In this document: positions 6,641 to 10,945 of the stretch, piece after piece
Layout of the letters: every line of letters begins with the position of its first letter
Position numbering within the stretch: the first letter of the stretch is position 1
Source of the DNA: a virus
DNA length: 20,948 nucleotides
Virus record (IMG/VR): IMGVR_UViG_3300036846_000595
Coordinates: 1-20,948 of that record
Strand: one strand, 5' to 3'
The notes under the pieces: model-generated
Seen by the model: only the letters and a program-made list of their open reading frames with translations
Database searches by the model: none
Told to the model about the DNA's origin: nothing
Made by a program: the position numbers and the translations under genes

Positions 6641-6963
6641 GGCGCGCTATCATCGCCTCGCTCGCTATGCTGGTGGCGACCGACACGGCCTCGGCATGCC
6701 ACCGATTCAGCCGCTGGTACTATCCTTACCGCCAGAGCTGCCGGGTGACGGCGCTGGCCCCGCGCATGAGGTTTCGGCTCCCGCGCGCCCGGATCAATAT
6801 CCACCTAGTGACGGAGGCCACGCCGCCGCACCGAATCGCGACGTCGGTCCCGGACATCCCGCTGCCGGATCTCGTCGACATCGATTGGGGGCATCCCCCC
6901 GATGAAGACACGCGCGGGCGCCTACTCCTGCGCGTCATACTCCAAGGAAAGGAAGACAAATGA
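6637..6963 (+). CDS. Small secreted hypothetical protein
   Basis: 108 residues with a clear signal peptide: MRR, a hydrophobic stretch (AIIASLAMLVA), and an A-S-A cleavage site before Cys21. The Cys follows Ala-Ser-Ala rather than a proper lipobox, so signal peptidase I is more likely than lipoprotein processing. The mature protein starts CHRFSRWYYPYRQSC, rich in aromatic and basic residues. The start is GTG 6637 in a GTGA overlap. A secreted product in an early operon could act in the periplasm on the host envelope, but the target is unknown. Confidence 0.75.
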   Translation: MRRAIIASLAMLVATDTASACHRFSRWYYPYRQSCRVTALAPRMRFRLPRARINIHLVTEATPPHRIATSVPDIPLPDLVDIDWGHPPDEDTRGRLLLRVILQGKEDK

Positions 6964-7286
6964 GTGACGAAGCCCAAGCCCACGCCTCTTACGAGGTGCC
7001 CGGTGGCATCCATCGCGAGACGATCCATCCGACCGTGGACCCGGCGGCGCCCTTTCACCGGATTCTCCGAGACATCCCGCCACGGGAGCGCCCAGCCGAG
7101 CCGCCCTCCGAGCTGGCGAACATGGTGACGGCCGACGCGGTCAAGCGCTCCGAGGCCCGCCGCGACGCCATCCTCGCGGTCGCGCTCGCCGTCAAACGAC
7201 GCGGGCAGAATCCGATGACGGACTGGACGACCAAGGACACGGATACAGCCTACGCCATTGCGGAACAGCTAATCGCGCTCGCATAA
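6960..7286 (+). CDS. Hypothetical protein, last gene of the early operon
   Basis: 108 residues, soluble. The N-terminal half is Pro-rich and probably flexible. The C-terminal half (about 55-108) is helical: VTADAVKRSEARRDAILAVA, then TDTAYAIAEQLIALA. No family is recognised. The start is ATG 6960 in an ATGA overlap, with AAGGAAG a few bases upstream. A 7-base inverted repeat (AGCTAAT 7267-7273 with ATTAGCT 7286-7292) spans its stop codon, and the next promoter's -35 follows directly. Confidence 0.75.
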   Translation: MSDEAQAHASYEVPGGIHRETIHPTVDPAAPFHRILRDIPPRERPAEPPSELANMVTADAVKRSEARRDAILAVALAVKRRGQNPMTDWTTKDTDTAYAIAEQLIALA

Positions 7287-7291
7287 TTAGC

Positions 7292-7321
7292 TAGACAAAA
7301 GATGCAAATCGGCCCTACGAT
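7292..7321 (+). promoter_or_regulatory. Promoter for the structured intergenic RNA
   Basis: TAGACA (7292-7297, five of six matches to TTGACA), an 18-base spacer and TACGAT (7316-7321). The spacer starts with AAAGA then TGCAAATCGG (7303-7312); the same ten bases occur at 8324-8333 upstream of the PEP-CTERM genes. The start site would be about 7328, which coincides with the first base of the RNA's closing stem. Confidence 0.5.
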
Positions 7322-7326
7322 TGCCC

Positions 7327-7448
7327 CGTTAACCGGAGGAACCGGGGTCCCACAACCCCAGTTCTATCAGCACACACCCGGTTGACGCAGCAGGAAGGGG
7401 GGCCTCTCCCCAAGAGCCGCCACACTCCATGGAGACGGCCTCCCTTCC
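7327..7448 (+). ncRNA. Candidate structured small RNA between early operon and PEP-CTERM genes
   Basis: Three nested elements are visible. First, CGTTAACCGG (7327-7336) pairs with CCGGTTGACG (7378-7387) over ten positions with one G-U. Inside it, GGGGT (7344-7348) pairs with ACCCC (7355-7359). Second, GGAAGGGGGGCC (7393-7404) pairs with GGCCTCCCTTCC (7437-7448) over twelve positions with one G-U, extended by TCTCC/GGAGA (7405-7409 with 7431-7435) around one bulged C. A promoter places the start at about 7328. The 3' end is not clear; hairpins continue to 7520. No plausible reading frame is confined to it. No known RNA family is recognised. Confidence 0.5.
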
Positions 7449-7460
7449 AAGCATATCGCA

Positions 7461-7490
7461 AAGAAAAGGGGAAGGCCGAAGCCTCCCCCC
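7461..7490 (-). terminator. Intrinsic terminator of the leftward PEP-CTERM gene
   Basis: On the minus strand, GGGG-AGGC (7488-7481), a TTCG tetraloop and GCCT-CCCC (7476-7468, one bulged base) form a strong hairpin followed by TTTTCTTT (7467 down to 7460). It lies about 45 bases past the PEP-CTERM stop. A second hairpin, CGACCAC/GTGGTCG (7498-7504 with 7514-7520), lies between. On the plus strand the hairpin has no U-run. Confidence 0.8.
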
Positions 7491-7531
7491 ACGGGACCGA
7501 CCACTTGAGCGGCGTGGTCGAGCCCTAACTC

Positions 7532-8251
7532 CTAGAACGCGAAACGCGCCTGACGCGACTTACGCACGCCCAAGAATCCCAACAGACCAAAGCCAATCGC
7601 CATCATCGCCCAAGTCGAGGGCTCCGGCACTATGGCCTGCATCGACTGATCGAAGCCGGTCACCGAGGCTCCGCCGATGAGGTTGAGGCTCGCCGACTCT
7701 GTCATCGAGAACGGGCTGTCGGCGATGAACCCCGTGGTCGTGGTGCCGCTAAAGCTGTCAGGATTCGTCGCTGGCGTGCCGGACGTGCTGAGCAGCGCGA
7801 TGCCCGGTGTATTGGTCGGGTTCGCCCCCTGCACGTTGGCGGGATCGGCAAAGAAGCTGAGCGTTGATGGCCCTGACCCGACAGCCGAGTTGAAGGTCAA
7901 CGACCCGCTCTCCGTGATGCTCTTGACCGGCGCGAGGAAGTTGGTGTCGCTGGCCACGAGGCCGACGGTGATCGGGGCGCCCGTCTCATTGATGATGTTG
8001 GCGCTGGACAGCTGCAAATCATCGGGCGGACCGAATGCGCTTTGAGTGAGCGTGAGCTGGACGAACGCGCCGCCGATCACGGTGTTGATGGTCAACAGGT
8101 TGTTCGCGAGGCTGGAATTATCGCAACTCAGCTGACCATCGAAGCACGAGAACGTGGCGCCATTGGCGGTGATACTGACTTGCAACCGGGCGTCGGCCGA
8201 CGTCGCGCCCAGCGCGGCGAGAAACGCAGTAGACAACAATAATTTGTGCAT
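7532..8251 (-). CDS. PEP-CTERM (PEPxxWA-type) surface protein 1
   Basis: 239 residues. It has a signal peptide (MHKLLLSTAFLAALGATSADA), a beta-rich Ser/Thr/Gly/Asn-rich body with one close Cys pair (CFDGQLSC), and a C-terminal sorting signal starting at residue 208: VPEPSTWAM, a hydrophobic segment, then an Arg/Lys tail. PEP-CTERM proteins are exported, cut and probably anchored by a host exosortase; many are linked to exopolysaccharide or cell-surface roles. The start at 8251 is chosen because AGGGG lies just upstream with good spacing; ATG 8257 is possible. It has its own terminator and stands divergent from a second PEP-CTERM gene. No exosortase gene is in the window, so processing would need the host. 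Confidence 0.9.
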   Translation of the reverse strand: MHKLLLSTAFLAALGATSADARLQVSITANGATFSCFDGQLSCDNSSLANNLLTINTVIGGAFVQLTLTQSAFGPPDDLQLSSANIINETGAPITVGLVASDTNFLAPVKSITESGSLTFNSAVGSGPSTLSFFADPANVQGANPTNTPGIALLSTSGTPATNPDSFSGTTTTGFIADSPFSMTESASLNLIGGASVTGFDQSMQAIVPEPSTWAMMAIGFGLLGFLGVRKSRQARFAF

Positions 8252-8270
8252 GAGCATCCCCTGTGGTTCG

Positions 8271-8289
8271 GTCGTAGGGCTACTACGAC
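8271..8289 (-). promoter_or_regulatory. Perfect inverted repeat in the PEP-CTERM 1 leader
   Basis: GTCGTAG (8271-8277), a five-base loop and CTACGAC (8283-8289) form a seven-base perfect stem about 20 bases before the start codon at 8251 and just upstream of its ribosome binding site. It could be an mRNA leader hairpin or a protein-binding operator distinct from the TTGCA palindromes. Confidence 0.4.
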
Positions 8290-8312
8290 TCCATGACCAT
8301 TTGAACACTAAT

Positions 8313-8329
8313 CTTGCACGAAATGCAAA
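8313..8329. promoter_or_regulatory. TTGCA-N5-TGCAA palindrome upstream of PEP-CTERM 1
   Basis: CTTGCA (8313-8318), spacer CGAAA, TGCAAA (8324-8329). The layout is the same as at 291-307, 8385-8401 and 10681. Read leftward, the element would overlap the -35 of the gene starting at 8251, but the matching -10 (GTTCAA or TTCAAA at 8306-8300) is weak, so that promoter may need activation. Its centre is 72 bases from the centre of the palindrome at 8385-8401, about seven helical turns. Confidence 0.5.
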
Positions 8330-8384
8330 TCGGTGACGGCGGCGCTTGGGCGGTGCGAGGCGTTTTGGTCGCCATCGTGACCTG

Positions 8385-8413
8385 TTTGCGAGCAGTGCAA
8401 ATCAATGTATGGT
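8385..8413 (+). promoter_or_regulatory. Rightward promoter of PEP-CTERM 2 with overlapping palindrome
   Basis: TTTGCG (8385-8390) as -35, a 17-base spacer and TATGGT (8408-8413) as -10, leaving a leader of about 80 bases before ATG 8503. TTTGCG-AGCAG-TGCAAA (8385-8401) repeats the palindrome layout over the -35 and spacer. The -10 hexamer is the same as the one proposed for the HTH gene. Confidence 0.5.
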
Positions 8414-8502
8414 GAAGACAGCCTCGCATTGCCCAAAGCGTGCGAGGGTTTAAGGTCGTGGCTCCAGCCATGATCTGGGATCTTTTGAAGGGGTACACAA
8501 AA

Positions 8503-9195
8503 ATGAAAAAGCTACTTTTAACAACGACGCTGCTGGCCGCGATGGGAGCGGTTCCGGCGAGGGCGGCGGTCACCGCCACCTTCTGCGGCCCCTCCACCGA
8601 GGGCGGGACGTGCGAAGGACCGGGTGAAACCAAGGTGTTTCTCAATGAGGGGCACACCGAAGCCTCCGGCTCAGGCACGGTCGGCACGAGCGGACCGACG
8701 CTTCTGTTCAGCGTCGATGGCGGCGCGCTCGACACGCGGGTCGACACTGGCGGCGGCTTCGCCAACATCACGTCGGCCGGGGCCGACAAGATCGCCGACT
8801 TCAACGGGATCGACATCACCATCCCCGGCTTCACCTTCACTGACATCGCGTTCGACGTGCAGTTGAACCCGACCGAGGAGAGCGGCATCGACACGTTCAC
8901 CGCAGAGGCCTTCTCCGGCGCCCACATCAGCGATGGCGTTTTCATCGGCTCAGATACGCCCGACGACGACAAGCAGTTCTCGCTGACGGCGACGGGCGGG
9001 GCGTTCGACGAAGTCAATCTTCTGAGCGCCGATGGCTTCAAGGAGATCAAGCACATCGAAATCTCAGGGATCTCTCCGATTGTTTCGGCGGTGGTGCCCG
9101 AGCCTTCGACCTGGGCCATGTTCATCGCTGGCTTCGGCTTGATGGGCTTGATGGGCTGGACACGTTCGCGCCCTGCGCGACTTAATTTGTCGTAA
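8503..9195 (+). CDS. PEP-CTERM (PEPxxWA-type) surface protein 2
   Basis: 230 residues. It has a signal peptide (MKKLLLTTTLLAAMGAVPARA), a beta-rich acidic body with an early close Cys pair, and a sorting signal from residue 198 (VPEPSTWAM, hydrophobic GFGLMGLMGW, then RSRPAR). The start at 8503 has AAGGGG about nine bases upstream; the in-frame extension from 8440 is not a plausible signal peptide. The body shows no obvious similarity to PEP-CTERM 1 beyond the signal and sorting ends, so the pair is not a recent duplication. It has its own promoter and a strong terminator, a cassette-like layout typical of accessory genes in phages. Confidence 0.9.
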   Translation: MKKLLLTTTLLAAMGAVPARAAVTATFCGPSTEGGTCEGPGETKVFLNEGHTEASGSGTVGTSGPTLLFSVDGGALDTRVDTGGGFANITSAGADKIADFNGIDITIPGFTFTDIAFDVQLNPTEESGIDTFTAEAFSGAHISDGVFIGSDTPDDDKQFSLTATGGAFDEVNLLSADGFKEIKHIEISGISPIVSAVVPEPSTWAMFIAGFGLMGLMGWTRSRPARLNLS

Positions 9196-9216
9196 GCATT
9201 GCTTTAAGGCGTACCC

Positions 9217-9256
9217 GGGCGGCAGAGTATCCCCATCTGCCGCCCAACTCATTTTT
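9217..9256 (+). terminator. Intrinsic terminator after PEP-CTERM 2
   Basis: GGGCGGCAGA (9217-9226) and TCTGCCGCCC (9236-9245) form a perfect ten-base stem with a nine-base loop, followed by AACTCATTTTT. It lies about 20 bases after the stop at 9195 and separates the gene from the membrane protein at 9276. Confidence 0.9.
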
Positions 9257-9275
9257 CGGGTCCGGGGACTTCGCA

Positions 9276-9533
9276 ATGCGCCATCTGATCGAGCGGTGGT
9301 TCAGGCCATCCGGCAATCTCGGCCTTCACATGACCGGCAGCGGCATGGTCTTGTTGATGGTCTCGCTTCTTCTCAGTCACCTGTCGCCCCAGCCGATGTC
9401 TTTCGATCCCGACGACTGGCTGGCCGCCAGCCGGGTGATTGGTTACGTGGCGGGATGCTGGGCGATGTGGCTCATCGGCGCTCTTTTGGTGATCGCTGGC
9501 GCCGCGCGAATTTTATCCATGCTGGATGAATAG
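9276..9533 (+). CDS. Small membrane protein with two hydrophobic segments
   Basis: 85 residues. Two hydrophobic stretches (about 22-34, GSGMVLLMVSLLL, and 53-79, RVIGYVAGCWAMWLIGALLV onward) are joined by a polar loop with SFDPDDW. The size and layout would allow a holin or a membrane exclusion protein, but no family signature is seen, and a holin would be expected beside an endolysin, which is not found here. Only a weak ribosome binding site is visible. It is preceded by the PEP-CTERM 2 terminator and followed by a perfect hairpin at 9543-9577. No clear promoter of its own was found, so read-through may express it. Confidence 0.65.
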   Translation: MRHLIERWFRPSGNLGLHMTGSGMVLLMVSLLLSHLSPQPMSFDPDDWLAASRVIGYVAGCWAMWLIGALLVIAGAARILSMLDE

Positions 9534-9542
9534 CGAATCAGC

Positions 9543-9577
9543 GGCGGCGGCGCTGTGGGAGGTTGGGCGCCGCCGCC
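9543..9577. terminator. Perfect 11-base GC stem between convergent genes
   Basis: GGCGGCGGCGC (9543-9553) and GCGCCGCCGCC (9567-9577) pair perfectly with a 13-base loop. It follows the plus-strand gene ending at 9533 and faces the minus-strand virion genes ending at 9650. There is no good U-run on either side, so it may act with Rho or block transcription collisions rather than be a simple intrinsic terminator. Confidence 0.5.
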
Positions 9578-9649
9578 AGCCTCATCTTCTCCAAGCCCGA
9601 ATCCAGTGCGCTTCCGGCCCGCTCTCGGAGACGATTCGGTTCCAGCAGC

Positions 9650-10666
9650 CTACCACCTCATCATTTTAATGGTGCAAGTGGTCGGCTGGATGTTGTTATG
9701 CGCCGCCCAGCCGCCCTGCGCACCGATGTAGATGTTGGCGTAGCCGGTCCCGACGTAGACGTTTGGCTGGCGCGCGTCGGTCGTGCCATTGGCCAGAGTG
9801 AGAACACCGCTGGTCCCGCTCGCGGGGCCGTAGCCTCCAACAATCACCTGTCCGCCAGTGACGTTATGGCTATGGGCGTCCTGCGAGGCGCCATGGCCAT
9901 GGCCCGAATCGCCGCTGCCCGGATGGTTGTGCCCCGGCATTTCCGCAATCGAAATTTGATGATTCGCCTCGCCTGCGAAGGTCGTGACGCCCCAGCTGTT
10001 GAGGATGCCCCGGTTGCCCTCGTTGACGGCGTAGGGTCCGGAGGACGGGAGAGTGCCGACCTGATCCGCCATCGCTAAGACCGTTCCGCGATAGTCCGGA
10101 AGCTTGAATGAGCCGCCGCTGATTCCCCAAGTGCCGCCGACGACGTCGTAAAGGATGTCGTGCAGGGCTTGGCTGACCCACCGGCCGTCGCACGGCAGCC
10201 AGCCATTGCCGATCCAACCCACTGGAATGTCGGCGACCGTCGAGGGATTGATGCTTCCATAGTCCCACATGACTCGCCAAGGCAGGACGACGATGCTGTA
10301 GGGGATGCCGAACGAGGTCCAGAAATAGATGCCGTTCCCGTCGCTGCCATTGTTGCCGCGCACGTAGAGCGTGTGGCCGTTGAGATTGATGCCTTGAACG
10401 ATGACGCGCTTCCCGGACGGCCCCGGATTCGGAAAGTAGAGATATTGATCGCTGGAAAGCGTGCCGCCGAGACTGATGACCTGATTGGACGCCTCGGCGA
10501 GCGTCAATAGGTGCGCCCCGCCGCTCAGCGTGAGCGAGAGAAGCCCGCCATACGCCGTGTCCAGCGTACGGAGCGAGCCGTCCATCGGGTTGTCCCACCC
10601 GGTGGTGGCGTAGTCGCCGTGGGCGGGGATCTCAAGCGCTAGGTTGGGGGTGAAGGTCGAGGCCAA
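9650..10666 (-). CDS. Phage tail-collar / short tail-fibre protein
   Basis: 338 residues. The N-terminus (MASTFTPNLALEIPAHGDYA, then DNPMDGSLRTLD) is the conserved virion-attachment start of many phage fibre proteins. Residues about 147-200 form a tail-collar domain: VGWIGNGWLPCDGRWVS, then a GTWG turn and FKLPDYRG. A His-rich stretch follows (EMPGHNHPG at 242-250, GHGHG, HSHN), like the HxH metal-binding regions of trimeric short tail fibres. It probably binds the host surface. The start is TTG 10666, kept because it gives the conserved N-terminus exactly and GGGGGAC lies about five bases upstream. It is separated from the other leftward virion genes by one reversed gene. Confidence 0.88.
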   Translation of the reverse strand: MASTFTPNLALEIPAHGDYATTGWDNPMDGSLRTLDTAYGGLLSLTLSGGAHLLTLAEASNQVISLGGTLSSDQYLYFPNPGPSGKRVIVQGINLNGHTLYVRGNNGSDGNGIYFWTSFGIPYSIVVLPWRVMWDYGSINPSTVADIPVGWIGNGWLPCDGRWVSQALHDILYDVVGGTWGISGGSFKLPDYRGTVLAMADQVGTLPSSGPYAVNEGNRGILNSWGVTTFAGEANHQISIAEMPGHNHPGSGDSGHGHGASQDAHSHNVTGGQVIVGGYGPASGTSGVLTLANGTTDARQPNVYVGTGYANIYIGAQGGWAAHNNIQPTTCTIKMMRW

Positions 10667-10680
10667 GTCAGTCCCCCAAT

Positions 10681-10709
10681 CTTGCAGTTGATGCGAATTG
10701 CACTATGTT
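10681..10709 (+). promoter_or_regulatory. Promoter of the reversed membrane gene, with the early-promoter motif
   Basis: CTTGCA (10681-10686), a 17-base spacer and TATGTT (10704-10709): the best sigma-70-like match among the promoters in the window. The first 14 bases repeat those at 291-304 exactly, including the GTTGA palindrome spacer. A second inverted arrangement overlaps it, TGCG-AATT-GCAC (10692-10703). Transcription would start near 10716, about 19 bases before GTG 10735. Confidence 0.65.
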
Positions 10710-10734
10710 GAGCGGGCCTACAGGAGTCGAAGCC

Positions 10735-10941
10735 GTGGTCTTCTTAATCTTATCGCCGGGTGCCTTTATCGCCATCGTCTTGGCCGAGATCATCTGGGGC
10801 GCGCATGACCTTAAGAAACGGCAAGAGCGCGAAAACCCGACGCCAAAAAAGCCGATGGACCCGCGAGAGGAAGGGATGGGGGCATTGCTTGCTTTAATAC
10901 CAATCGTTCTCTTTCTCGCTGGCGCTTTGCTCTTTGGGTGA
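10735..10941 (+). CDS. Small two-span membrane protein, reversed among virion genes
   Basis: 68 residues. It has two hydrophobic segments (VFLILSPGAFIAIVLAEIIW at the start; LLALIPIVLFLAGALLFG at the end) joined by a charged loop (KKRQERENPTPKKPMDPRE) that should face the cytoplasm. The start is GTG 10735: AGGAG at 10722-10726 is eight bases upstream, whereas the in-frame ATG at 10705 lies inside the -10 of the promoter. Its stop is only four bases from the stop of the converging 648-residue virion gene. It has its own promoter and an orientation opposite to both flanking late genes, a typical moron layout. Exclusion or host-membrane modification is possible; the function is unknown. Confidence 0.75.
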   Translation: MVFLILSPGAFIAIVLAEIIWGAHDLKKRQERENPTPKKPMDPREEGMGALLALIPIVLFLAGALLFG

Positions 10942-10945
10942 TTCA

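Noticed and set aside
7429-7680. Plus-strand open frame starting in the loop of the structured RNA
   Set aside because: It runs through the minus-strand terminator and into the PEP-CTERM 1 gene antisense, has no ribosome binding site, and its composition is Arg/Pro-rich shadow-like.
9276-9533. Calling the 85-residue membrane protein a holin
   Set aside because: Size and two hydrophobic segments fit, but there is no adjacent endolysin or spanin, and the gene lies beside the PEP-CTERM cassette, so the name is not supported.
9597-9639. CCGAATC/GATTCGG inverted repeat after the tail-collar gene as its terminator
   Set aside because: The loop is about 29 bases and no U-run follows on the minus strand, so it is too weak to call.
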